From Catellatospora sichuanensis (lineage in GTDB: Bacteria; Actinomycetota; Actinomycetes; Mycobacteriales; Micromonosporaceae), in the NCBI RefSeq assembly GCF_007483665.1, contig NZ_VIQO01000033.1, forward strand, positions 62,001 to 126,000: DNA of 64,000 nt, written 5' to 3'. This document shows positions 16,819 to 24,712 of this stretch, piece by piece (the stretch's first letter is position 1; the number at the start of each line of letters is the position of its first letter). Below the pieces are notes generated by a model. The model was not told the origin of the DNA and did not search any database. It saw nothing but the letters and a program-made list of their open reading frames with translations. The translations under genes were made by a program, and so were the position numbers.

Positions 16819-18054
16819 ATGTACCCAGCGCTGGGCGCCGCCGCCGTGGCGGCCGTCATCGCCGCGACCGCGGTGGTGATGATGCGCGGCCGGCGCAGGG
16901 TCGTCACGCCGGAGGAGCGCGCCACGTACCAGGTGCTGCACCTGGCGACGCTGGCCAGCGAGCCGCTGCGGCAGGGCCTGCGGGACGAGACCGCGGCGGC
17001 GGCGCTGAAGCATCTGCGCACCCTGGTCGGCGCGGCCGGGCTGGCGCTGGCCGACGGTACCGGTTTCCTGGCCCACGACGGGGCGGGCGGCCACCACCGC
17101 GAGGCGCTGCTGGCCGCGGCGCAGCGGGCGCTGTCCAGCGGGCGGCCGGTGCTGCTGCGGCCGCAGGAGCTGACGTGCGTGCGGCTGGACTGCCCGGTGC
17201 GCGGTGCGGTCGCGGCACCGGTGTCCAAACCCGACGGGGGTACGGGCGCCGCGCTGGTCGCCGTGACCGAGGCGCGACCGACACCCGGCCTGGTCCGGGT
17301 GGTGCTGGAGACCGCGCACTGGGTCGGGTTGCAGCTGGAGCTGGCCGAGTTGCAGGAGGAGCGGGCCCGGTCGGCGCGCGCCGAGGTGCGGGCGCTGCGG
17401 GCGCAGATCAGCCCCCATTTCGTCTACAACGCGCTGACCGCGATCGCCTCGTTCGTGCGCACCGACCCCGAGCGGGCCCGGGAGCTGATCCTGGAGTTCG
17501 CCGAGTTCACCCGGTACTCGTTCCGGGCGCACGGGGAGTTCACCACGCTCGCCGAGGAGCTGCGCTCGATCGACCGCTACCTGACCATCGAACGTGCCCG
17601 GTTCGGCGAGCGGCTGCAGGTGCGGCTGCGGGTCGCGCCCGAGGTGCTGCCGGTGGAGGTGCCGTTCCTGTGCCTGCAGCCGCTGGTGGAGAACGCGGTG
17701 CGGCACGGGCTGCACCCGAAGCCCGGGGTGGGCACGATCCGGATCATCGCCGCGGACGCGGGCGCGGACTGCGAGATCATCGTGGAGGACGACGGCGTGG
17801 GCATGGATCCTGCGGTGCTGCTGGACGGTGACGGCACGGCCGACGGCGACGGCGGGCAGCACGTCGGGCTGAGCAATGTGGACGACCGGCTGCGGGCGGT
17901 GTTCGGCGACGCGTACGGCCTGGTCGTGGAGACGGCGCCGCAGGCCGGCACGCGGGTGAGCCTGCGCATCCCCAAGTTCCGCGGTGGCGCGGTCATGAGC
18001 GAGCCGGCCACGAGCGCGCGCCCCGCCGCCGGGCGCGACGGGAGGCGGGCATGA
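16819..18054 (+). CDS. LytS-type sensor histidine kinase
   Basis: 411 aa from ATG 16819. One N-terminal membrane helix (residues 3-22) precedes a GAF-like middle (about 60-175; CVRLDCPVRGAVAAPV). The His_kinase box is QISPHFVYNALTAI with phospho-acceptor His200, and the ATPase part has LQPLVENAVRHGL, EDDGVGMD and GLSNVDDRL. It overlaps the response-regulator gene by 4 bases. LytS/YpdA-type kinases sense extracellular pyruvate or envelope state; the flanking symporters favour a carboxylate signal (inference). Confidence 0.92.
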   Translation: MYPALGAAAVAAVIAATAVVMMRGRRRVVTPEERATYQVLHLATLASEPLRQGLRDETAAAALKHLRTLVGAAGLALADGTGFLAHDGAGGHHREALLAAAQRALSSGRPVLLRPQELTCVRLDCPVRGAVAAPVSKPDGGTGAALVAVTEARPTPGLVRVVLETAHWVGLQLELAELQEERARSARAEVRALRAQISPHFVYNALTAIASFVRTDPERARELILEFAEFTRYSFRAHGEFTTLAEELRSIDRYLTIERARFGERLQVRLRVAPEVLPVEVPFLCLQPLVENAVRHGLHPKPGVGTIRIIAADAGADCEIIVEDDGVGMDPAVLLDGDGTADGDGGQHVGLSNVDDRLRAVFGDAYGLVVETAPQAGTRVSLRIPKFRGGAVMSEPATSARPAAGRDGRRA

Positions 18055-18833
18055 CCGGCCGTCCAGCCGTGCCGCCGCGGCTGCGGGTGCTGGCCGTCGA
18101 CGACGAGCCCCCGGCCCTGGACGAGCTGCTCTACCTGCTGCGCAACGACCCGCGGGTGGAGTACGTGCACAGTGCCGCCGACGCCGCCGAGGCGCTGCGG
18201 GTGCTGCACGAGAACGACGTGGACGTGGCGTTCCTCGACATCCGCATGCCGGGCCTGGACGGCATGGACCTGGCCCGGGTGCTGCAGCGCTTCGCCCGCT
18301 CCCCCGCCGTCGTCTTCGTCACCGCGTACGACGACCGGGCCGCGGACGCCTTCGACCTGGGCGTCGTCGACTACGTACGCAAGCCCGTGCGCGCCGAGCG
18401 CATCGCCGAGTCGCTGCGCCGGGTGCTGTCGGAGCGCGCCGCCGTCGAGGACCGGCCCGCGACCCCGCCCGAGGCGAGCCCGGCCGGCGGGGATCCGATG
18501 ATCCCGGTGGAGCTGGGCGGCGTGGTGCGGCTGCTGCCGCGCTCGACGGTGTGCTGGGTGGAGGCGCAGGGCGACTACGCCCGCCTGCACACCACCGACG
18601 GCTCGCACCTGGTGCGCGTGTCTCTGACGCAGCTCGAGGAGCGCTGGACCGACGCCGGTTTCCTGCGCATCCACCGCTCCTACCTGGTCCGCCTGGACCT
18701 GGTCACCGAGCTGCGGCTGACCGGCTCCGGATACGTCGTCACCATCGGCGGCCACCAGCTCCCGGTCGCCCGCCGCCACACCCGCGTCCTCAAGGACCGC
18801 CTCATCCGCCCGGCCAAGCAGCACTGGGGCTGA
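18051..18833 (+). CDS. LytTR response regulator
   Basis: 260 aa. Receiver domain: acidic pair VDDEPP (D17-D18), phosphorylation site D63 in VAFLDIRMPGLDG, Thr in VFVTAYDD and Lys in YVRKPV. A linker of about 30 residues leads to the LytTR DNA-binding domain (about 155-258: VCWVEAQGDYARLHTTDG, FLRIHRSYLVRLDLV, LPVARRHTRVLKDRL). Coupled to the kinase by ATGA overlap. Likely targets are the flanking symporter operons. Confidence 0.94.
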   Translation: MTGRPAVPPRLRVLAVDDEPPALDELLYLLRNDPRVEYVHSAADAAEALRVLHENDVDVAFLDIRMPGLDGMDLARVLQRFARSPAVVFVTAYDDRAADAFDLGVVDYVRKPVRAERIAESLRRVLSERAAVEDRPATPPEASPAGGDPMIPVELGGVVRLLPRSTVCWVEAQGDYARLHTTDGSHLVRVSLTQLEERWTDAGFLRIHRSYLVRLDLVTELRLTGSGYVVTIGGHQLPVARRHTRVLKDRLIRPAKQHWG

Positions 18834-18922
18834 CGGGGTCGAACTCCCTCGTGCAGTCCCTGCCGCGACCGGGAGTCAGGTGACCCGACAACGCCTGGAT
18901 ACCGGCTGTGGTGGTGCGCGTC

Positions 18923-19339
18923 TCAGGAGGGATTGCCCTGCTGGAGGATCCGGACAGGGTTGCCGAACGGGTCGCGGATGCCCATGTCGGTGCCGTAGAA
19001 GTGCTCGGTCGGCTCCTGGGTGAAATCGGTGAAGCCGCCCGCCTTGAGGTTCTCGTACAGTCCCCGCACGTCGTCGGTGCTGAGGACGAGGCCGGTCAGC
19101 GCCCCCTTCGTGATCAGCTCTCGAAGCTGCGCGGCCGTCGCTTCGTCGTGCAGTGGCGCACCCGGCTGCTCCAGGGCGATCTCGGTGCCCTCGGCGCCGG
19201 GGACGCGGACGGTCAGCCAGCGGTAGGAACCCTGCTGGACGTCATTGCCCTTCTCGAGGCCGAGCTTGTCGACGTAGAAATCCAGCGCCTCGTCCTTGTC
19301 GAGCACATAGATGGACGCGACGTTCAGCTTCGTGATCAT
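18923..19339 (-). CDS. VOC superfamily (glyoxalase/bleomycin-resistance-like) protein
   Basis: 138 aa from the ATG at 19339 (MITKLNVASIYVLD), with AGGGGAA upstream. Two beta-alpha-beta-beta-beta halves: DEALDFYVDKLGLEKGNDV...RWLTVRVP and LTGLVLSTDDVRGLYENLKAGGF...DMGIRDPFGNPVRIL. Glu/His positions suitable for a metal site are present. Substrate unknown. Encoded 83 bases downstream of an AraC regulator on the same strand, a recurrent AraC-VOC pairing. Confidence 0.9.
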   Translation of the reverse strand: MITKLNVASIYVLDKDEALDFYVDKLGLEKGNDVQQGSYRWLTVRVPGAEGTEIALEQPGAPLHDEATAAQLRELITKGALTGLVLSTDDVRGLYENLKAGGFTDFTQEPTEHFYGTDMGIRDPFGNPVRILQQGNPS

Positions 19340-19422
19340 ATTCGGTTCCCCTCGGTGCGGTGATCGACGTTTCGCCAGGCTAGGCGAAAGGAGTCGGCCT
19401 CGGCTTATCCAGAACTGCTCGA

Positions 19423-19836
19423 TCAGGCCGCGGCCGAGGCAGCTGCCGCCCGAGGTCGGGTGTTGGCCATCAGGGCACAGTTGGGCACGCCCACCGGTCC
19501 GTGGCCGCTGCGGTATTCCGACGGCGTCTGCCCGACGATCTCCCGGAACGTGCGGCTGAAGGTCCCCAGGCTGGCGAAGCCGACATCGAAGCAGACGTCG
19601 GTGACGCTGCGACCGGTCTCCCGCAGCAGGGACATCGAGCGCTCCACACGTCGCCGCTGCAGGTAGCGGTGCGGCGTCTCGCCGAACGTGTTGCGAAAGC
19701 AGCGGCTGAAGTGCGCCGGCGAGAGGTGGGCCACGGCCGCGACGGCACGAACGTCGAGGGGCTGGGCGTAGGCGCGGTCCATCGCATCGCGGGCCCGGAG
19801 CAGGCGCCGGTTCAGCTCCTCGACCTCTCGGCTCAC
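19423..19836 (-). CDS. AraC family transcriptional regulator (DNA-binding domain only)
   Basis: 137 aa. Two HTH units of AraC/XylS: PLDVRAVAAVAHLSPAHFSRCFRNTFGETPHRYLQRRRV and RSVTDVCFDVGFASLGTFSRTFREIVGQTPSEYR. There is no effector domain; the C-terminus is a short Ala-rich tail. It likely regulates the adjacent VOC gene. Confidence 0.92.
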   Translation of the reverse strand: MSREVEELNRRLLRARDAMDRAYAQPLDVRAVAAVAHLSPAHFSRCFRNTFGETPHRYLQRRRVERSMSLLRETGRSVTDVCFDVGFASLGTFSRTFREIVGQTPSEYRSGHGPVGVPNCALMANTRPRAAAASAAA

Positions 19837-20150
19837 CCCGCAATGCTATAAGGCCTGGTCCGGGGGCACTGGAGCCGGCACGAACGGCTACGGGAGGCGG
19901 CTCATGCAGGACGGGGCCGCCGCGCCGTTCTCGACGCCGGTCGGGGTGGGAGCGCTGCCGTTCGGCGCGCCGGCATGCGCCGCTGGGCGCGTACGGGCGA
20001 CCGCTCGGCGCGAACGCCGCGCATGTCCGCTTCGGCCGGTTCACAGATCGACACACCGGTCCCTAGCCTGCGGGCAACCGCACTGTGGCGCGCCGCACAC
20101 TCCCGGCGGCGCGCCAAGTCGCACCCTCCCCAAACCGAGGCTGGTGATAT
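19837..20150. other. 314-base intergenic region before the second symporter operon
   Basis: I see no gene here. It contains two near-identical blocks, CCGTTCGGCGCG (19958-19969) and CCGCTCGGCGCG (20001-20012), 43 bases apart, plus a weaker third at about 20027. These could be regulator sites, for example for the LytTR protein. A possible -10 TAGCCT is at 20064. The ribosome site for the next gene is weak (GGTGAT). Confidence 0.35.
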
Positions 20151-20507
20151 ATGAGCACCGACGCTCCGGACCGCTACGAGCGCATCGCGGAAAGCCCCGA
20201 GTTCGCCGGGCTGCGCCGCTCGCTGCGGCGCTTCGTGTTCCCGATGACGATCGCGTTCTTCAGCTGGTACGCCCTGTACGTGATCCTGTCGGCGTACGCG
20301 CGCGACTTCATGGGCACGATCCTGTTCGGCAACATCAACGTGGCGCTCGTCTTCGGCCTGCTGCAGTTCGTGACGACGTTCCTCATCGCCTGGCTGTACG
20401 CCCGCTACGCCGACCGCAAGCTCGACCCGGTCGCCGAGGACCTCAACACGCGCATCCAGGCCGGCGAGTTCGACGCCGACCCGCAGCCCGAGGAGGTCAA
20501 GGCATGA
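20151..20507 (+). CDS. DUF485 domain membrane protein, symporter partner
   Basis: 118 aa. Full DUF485 layout: an N-terminal amphipathic part (RYERIAESPEFAGLRRSLRRFVFP), a first helix (MTIAFFSWYALYVILSAYA), the loop DFMGTILFGNINVALVFGLLQF, a second helix ending LIAWLYARYADRKLDPVAEDL and an acidic tail. Such proteins accompany ActP/MctC symporters (yjcH-actP in E. coli). The stop overlaps the ATG of a mini-ORF that in turn overlaps the symporter start. Confidence 0.92.
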   Translation: MSTDAPDRYERIAESPEFAGLRRSLRRFVFPMTIAFFSWYALYVILSAYARDFMGTILFGNINVALVFGLLQFVTTFLIAWLYARYADRKLDPVAEDLNTRIQAGEFDADPQPEEVKA

Positions 20508-20578
20508 ACGAGCGCAGCGAGCGAATCATGTTGTCGGCCACTCGTGCCGCCGACGAGCGAAGCGAGGAGAAGGCATGA
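20504..20578 (+). repeat. mini-ORF coupling cassette, copy 1
   Basis: A 75-base element encodes a 24-residue peptide: MNERSERIM, a variable middle, then DERSEEKA and stop. Its ATG overlaps the preceding stop (ATGA), and its TGA overlaps the next ATG (ATGA). The ends match copy 2 at 36863-36940 closely in DNA and peptide, while the middle differs. I associate this element with Micromonosporaceae operons from memory; that needs a genome search. It could act as a translational relay. Confidence 0.8.
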
Positions 20579-22218
20579 GCGCCCGTACCCTGACCATCGT
20601 CCTGTTCGTGGTCTTCGTGCTGTTCACGCTGGCCATCACGATCTGGGCCAGCCGGCAGACGAAGACGGCGACCGACTTCTACGCCGGTGGCCGGTCGTTC
20701 TCCGGCTTCTCCAACGGCATGGCGATCGGCGGCGACTACATGTCGGCGGCGAGCTTCCTCGGCATCGCCGGCATCATCGCGCTGTCGGGCTACGACGGCT
20801 TCCTGTACTCGATCGGCTTCCTGGTCGCCTGGCTCGTGGCCCTGCTGCTGGTCGCGGAGCTGCTGCGCAACTCGGGCAAGTACACGATGGCCGACGTACT
20901 GGCGTTCCGGATGCGCCAGACGCCGGTGCGCGTGGCCGCCTCGATCTCCACCATCGTGGTGTCGATCTTCTACCTGCTGGCCCAGATGGTCGGCGCGGGC
21001 GCGCTGGTGGCGCTGCTGCTGGGCATCAAACCCGGGGCGCACTTCCTGGGCATGGACGCCGACACCGCGAAGATCGCCACGATCATCTTCATCGGCATCC
21101 TGATGATCGTGTACGTGACCGTGGGCGGCATGAAGGGCACCACGTACGTCCAGATCGTCAAGGCGTTCCTGCTGATGGTCGGCGCCGCGGTGATGACGAT
21201 CCTGGTGCTGGCGGCGTTCAAGTTCGACCTGTCCGGGCTGCTCGGCGAGGCCGCGGCGAAGTCCGGCAAGGGTGCGGCGTTCCTGGAACCCGGCCTGCGC
21301 TACGGCAAGGAAGTGGCCGGGGACGCGACGCAGACCTTCTACAACAAGATGGACCTGCTGTCGCTGGGCATCGCGCTGGTGCTGGGCACCGCCGGCCTGC
21401 CGCACATCCTGATCCGCTTCTACACGGTGCCCAACTCCAAGGCCGCGCGTAAGAGCGTGCTGTGGGCGATCGGCATCATCGGCACCTTCTACCTGATGAC
21501 CCTCGCGCTGGGCTTCGGCGCGGCGGCGCTGGTCGGCGGCGAGGCGATCACCGCGCAGGACAAGGGCGGCAACACGGCGGCGCCGCAGCTGGCCCAGGTG
21601 CTCGGCGAGAAGTTCCTCGGCGGCGCGAACGGCGGCGCGGCGATGCTGGCGATCATCGCGGCGGTCGCGTTCGCCACCATCCTGGCCGTCGTCGCCGGTC
21701 TGACGCTGGCCTCGTCCAGCTCGCTGGCGCACGACATCTACGCCAGCGTCATCCGCAAGGGCCAGGTCAGCGAGGGCAGTGAGGTGCGGGTGGCCCGCAT
21801 CTCGGCGTTCGCCATCGGCGCGGTCGCGATCGTGCTGGCCATCTTCGCGCAGAGCCTCAACGTGGCGTTCCTCGTCGCGCTGGCCTTCGCGGTGGCGGCC
21901 TCGGGCAACCTGCCCGCGATCCTGTACTCCCTGTTCTGGAAGCGGTTCACCACCGCGGGCGCGACCGCGGCCATCTACGGCGGCCTGATCACCGCCGTGG
22001 TGCTGGTGTTCTTCTCGCCGGTCGTGTCCGGTAGCCCGACCGCGATGTTCCCGAACTCGGACTGGCAGTGGTTCCCGCTGTCGAACCCGGGCATCATCTC
22101 GATCCCGGTCGGCTTCCTCTGCGGCTGGCTGGGCACCATCATGTCCCGCGAGCCCGCGGACCCGCAGAAGTACGCCGAGCTCGAGGTGCGTTCGCTGACC
22201 GGCGTCGGCGCGCACTGA
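20575..22218 (+). CDS. sodium:solute symporter, cation acetate symporter type
   Basis: 547 aa SSS-family transporter with about 13 helices. Characteristic phrases: TDFYAGGRSFSGFSNGMAIGGDYMSAASFLG, LLRNSGKYTMADVLAFRMRQ, ILVVYVTVGGMKGTTYVQ-type helix 6 (here MIVYVTVGGMKGTTYVQ), GTAGLPHILIRFYTVPNSKAARKS near residue 280, and ILAVVAGLTLASSSSLAHD. It is more canonical than the minus-strand paralogue at 14090. Translation is coupled through the mini-ORF to the DUF485 gene. A strong terminator follows. Confidence 0.95.
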   Translation: MSARTLTIVLFVVFVLFTLAITIWASRQTKTATDFYAGGRSFSGFSNGMAIGGDYMSAASFLGIAGIIALSGYDGFLYSIGFLVAWLVALLLVAELLRNSGKYTMADVLAFRMRQTPVRVAASISTIVVSIFYLLAQMVGAGALVALLLGIKPGAHFLGMDADTAKIATIIFIGILMIVYVTVGGMKGTTYVQIVKAFLLMVGAAVMTILVLAAFKFDLSGLLGEAAAKSGKGAAFLEPGLRYGKEVAGDATQTFYNKMDLLSLGIALVLGTAGLPHILIRFYTVPNSKAARKSVLWAIGIIGTFYLMTLALGFGAAALVGGEAITAQDKGGNTAAPQLAQVLGEKFLGGANGGAAMLAIIAAVAFATILAVVAGLTLASSSSLAHDIYASVIRKGQVSEGSEVRVARISAFAIGAVAIVLAIFAQSLNVAFLVALAFAVAASGNLPAILYSLFWKRFTTAGATAAIYGGLITAVVLVFFSPVVSGSPTAMFPNSDWQWFPLSNPGIISIPVGFLCGWLGTIMSREPADPQKYAELEVRSLTGVGAH

Positions 22219-22233
22219 CCCGCGCGCATCACG

Positions 22234-22262
22234 AGGGGCGCCCCAGCCGGGGCGCCCCTTTC
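22234..22262. terminator. bidirectional intrinsic terminator
   Basis: AGGGGCGCCCC (22234-22244), loop AGCC, GGGGCGCCCCT (22249-22259) then TT: a perfect 11-pair stem between the converging symporter and CBS-protein genes. The T tail is short, as is usual in actinobacteria. Confidence 0.85.
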
Positions 22263-22269
22263 CCGTGCG

Positions 22270-22701
22270 TCAGCCGCGCGTCGGCGGCGCCGCCGTGATG
22301 GTGGAGACGAAATGCGCCAGCTTCTCGTTCGACAGGTGCTGGGCCAGGTCCGCCTCGCTGATCATGCCGATGATCTGGTGGTCCTCGATCACCGGTACGC
22401 GGCGGATCTTGTGCTGCTCCATCAACTTGAGCACCTCGTCCTCGTCGGCCTTGGCGTCGACCCAGATCGGCGTGCCCTTGGCCATCTCCTTGCAGGTCGT
22501 CGTGTTCGGGTCGCCGCCCGCCGCGATGCACTTGATGACGATGTCGCGGTCGGTGATGATGCCCCGCAGCTTGTCGTCGCTACCGCAGACCGGCAGCGAG
22601 CCGACGCCCATGTCGCGCATCAGCTGGGCCGCGCGAGCCAGTGTCTCGTTCTCGGGCACGCACTGCGCGCCCAGGTGCATGATCTGCTTAGCCGTGGTCA
22701 T
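22270..22701 (-). CDS. tandem CBS domain protein, Hrp1-like
   Basis: 143 aa, two CBS motifs and no other domain: MTTAKQIMHLGAQCVPENETL, MGVGSLPVCGSDDKLRGIITDRDIVIKCIAAGGDP; then VDAKADEDEVLKLMEQHKIRRVPVIEDHQIIGMISEADLAQHL. It is close along its length to the mycobacterial hypoxic response protein 1, including the Cys positions that bind metal there. It probably senses adenosyl ligands or redox state; whether hypoxia regulates it cannot be read here. Confidence 0.9.
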   Translation of the reverse strand: MTTAKQIMHLGAQCVPENETLARAAQLMRDMGVGSLPVCGSDDKLRGIITDRDIVIKCIAAGGDPNTTTCKEMAKGTPIWVDAKADEDEVLKLMEQHKIRRVPVIEDHQIIGMISEADLAQHLSNEKLAHFVSTITAAPPTRG

Positions 22702-22764
22702 GATCTACCCCCTGTAGCCAGTCCCCTGGGGCCATCGTGCGCCCCAGCCTCGGGACGGCGCTGC

Positions 22765-23397
22765 CTAATCGACAGACATGATCGCGGGATGGCGCGGATC
22801 GTTGACCGTCACGACCACGTCGGCGAACGCCTGCGGGGCCACCTCTGCGGCATAGCGGGCGTACGCGGGCAGGGTCCAGGCCAGCTCGGGCGGGGTGTGC
22901 CGGGCCAGCGCCGCCGGAGACATCACCAGGTGCGCGGCCAGCTCGAACGGCAGCCCGGAGCCGAGCAGCAGGTCCCCGCTGAGCAGCAGGACCGCGCCCG
23001 GCGGCAGGGTGAGGTAGCCGGCCCGGGTGGCCCGGTCGCGGGTCGCGTCCCACAGGGTCGGCAGCACCCGTCCGGTGCCGCCCGGCCCCAGCGGGTCGAG
23101 CACCTCCCGCCGCAGCCCGGCCTCGTCGAACCAGCCCTCGTAGTAGGCGTCGGGGTCGGTGCGGCCGAACTCCAGCCGCACCGACTTCGGGCGCAGGAAG
23201 TCGGCAGTCCGCACGTGCAGCACCTCGTGCCCGAGCGCGCGGAGCGGGACGACCAGTGCTTCTGCCAGCCGGTCCGGCCCGGTCGCGGGTGCGCCGTCCA
23301 GCGCCACCCGGGTCCACCCGTCCGGTTCCGAGACCTTGGCGATCCGCTCGGCCAGCTCGCTCACCAGGCCCTCAGGCGTCACCGGCCGCACACGCAT
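22765..23397 (-). CDS. uridine kinase-like protein with degraded P-loop
   Basis: 210 aa, resembling actinobacterial nucleoside/uridine kinase-like proteins: WTRVALDGAPATGPDRLAEAL, HVRTADFLRPKSVRLEFG, DAYYEGWFDEAGLRREVLDPLGPGG, LLLSGDLLLG and a C-terminal VVVTVNDPRHPAIM. The Walker A position reads DGAPATGPD where active kinases have GxxxxGK[ST], so the Lys is missing and catalysis is doubtful. Divergent from the deoxyribosyltransferase-NUDIX gene by 48 bases. Confidence 0.75.
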   Translation of the reverse strand: MRVRPVTPEGLVSELAERIAKVSEPDGWTRVALDGAPATGPDRLAEALVVPLRALGHEVLHVRTADFLRPKSVRLEFGRTDPDAYYEGWFDEAGLRREVLDPLGPGGTGRVLPTLWDATRDRATRAGYLTLPPGAVLLLSGDLLLGSGLPFELAAHLVMSPAALARHTPPELAWTLPAYARYAAEVAPQAFADVVVTVNDPRHPAIMSVD

Positions 23398-23445
23398 CCG
23401 CCCACCCTACCGACGGCCACTGTGGAGCATGGGACGATCACCGGC

Positions 23446-24615
23446 ATGGAGATCACGCGCGAGGTCGTCCCCGTGTACGCAGGCGAGACGCCCCCGGACT
23501 CCTGGGAGGCGGCGCTGTTCCTGGCCGGGCCGACCCCCCGCTCACCCGACGTGGCGTCCTGGCGGCCGGAGGCCCTGCGCCTGCTGGCACAGCTGTGGAC
23601 GGGCCCTGGGCGGCTGGTGGTGTTCGCGCCTGAGCGGCCCGAGGGCGGCATGCCGCACGGCTGGCTGCACCAGGTGCAGTGGGAGGACTCCTGCCTGCAC
23701 CTGTCCGACACGGTGCTGTTCTGGGTGCCGCGCGACCTGGCCACACTGCCCGGATTCACCACGAACGTCGAGTGGGGGCGCTGGGAGTCCAGCGGCCGGG
23801 TGGTGCTCGGCGCACCCGCCGACGCCCCCGGCATGCGCTACCTGTCCCACTACGCGCAGCTGCACGGCGCGCCCGTCGCCGACACCCTCGACGAAGCCCT
23901 GGCCGCGGCGCTGGCGCAGCTGCGCGGCGGGGCCCACCGCGCGGGCGCGCACCGTGAGCTGCCGCTGGCCCTGTGGCGCGATGCAGGCGTGCGGACCTGG
24001 CTGGCCGGGCAGGAGGCGGCCGGCAACCGGCTGCGCTCGGCGCAGGTGGCGTGGACGTGGCCGGGCGTGGACGGGCGGCCGTTCTGGTGGGCGGCGCACG
24101 TCGGTGTCGAGGTTGCGGCGGAGGGTCGGGTCAAGGACAACGAGGTGGTGATCGGCCGCCCGGACGTCAGCGCGGTGGTCGCCTACCTGCCCGCCGACAG
24201 CATGTCCGAGACCCGGATCGTGCTGGTGCGCGAGTTCCGCTCCAGCGCGGTCACGAGTGACGGTCACGTGCACGAGTTGCCGGGCGGGTCGCAGCCGGGC
24301 GCGGCGGATCCGCGGCAGGTCGCGCTGGCGGAGCTGGCCGAGGAGACGGGCCTGCGGGTGGACGCGGCGCGGCTGCGCTCGCACGGTGTACGCCAGCCCG
24401 CGGCGACGGTGTCGGCGCACCGGGTGCACCTGTTCAGCGTGGAGCTGACCGGGGCCGAGCTGGCGGCGCTGGAGGCGGGCCCGCAGCGGCACGGCGTGGC
24501 CGCCGACGGCGAGCACACGGCGCTGGAGTTCACCACCTACGGGCGGCTGCTGGCCGACCCGGACGTCGACTGGACCACGGTCGGGCTGGTCACCGTGGCC
24601 CTGTCGGACCGCTGA
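23446..24615 (+). CDS. nucleoside 2-deoxyribosyltransferase-like and NUDIX fusion
   Basis: 389 aa from ATG 23446. Residues about 1-150 form a nucleoside 2-deoxyribosyltransferase-like domain: LFLAGPTPRSPDVASWRPEAL, VQWEDSCLHLSDTVLFWVPR, GFTTNVEWGRWESSGRVVLG. Residues about 195-389 form a NUDIX domain, with HELPGGS followed by QVALAELAEETGL. Against Gx5Ex7REUxEExGU, the first Glu and the Arg are replaced (AD and A), while EExG remains. The protein probably handles modified nucleotides. Start chosen by fit of the domain; the ribosome site is weak. Confidence 0.85.
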   Translation: MEITREVVPVYAGETPPDSWEAALFLAGPTPRSPDVASWRPEALRLLAQLWTGPGRLVVFAPERPEGGMPHGWLHQVQWEDSCLHLSDTVLFWVPRDLATLPGFTTNVEWGRWESSGRVVLGAPADAPGMRYLSHYAQLHGAPVADTLDEALAAALAQLRGGAHRAGAHRELPLALWRDAGVRTWLAGQEAAGNRLRSAQVAWTWPGVDGRPFWWAAHVGVEVAAEGRVKDNEVVIGRPDVSAVVAYLPADSMSETRIVLVREFRSSAVTSDGHVHELPGGSQPGAADPRQVALAELAEETGLRVDAARLRSHGVRQPAATVSAHRVHLFSVELTGAELAALEAGPQRHGVAADGEHTALEFTTYGRLLADPDVDWTTVGLVTVALSDR

Positions 24616-24712
24616 CCCGAACGGGGACTCGGCCGTGGCAGGCCCAAGGCCTCGCAGACCGGGAACGGCGGCTCGGGCCGAGGCCGCGTTGTCCGCGTCC
24701 GGGTCCGGCGGG

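Noticed and set aside
20497-22215. 572-residue minus-strand frame opposite the symporter
   Set aside because: Arg/Gln/His/Asp-rich text typical of antisense shadow; the plus strand has a complete SSS transporter.
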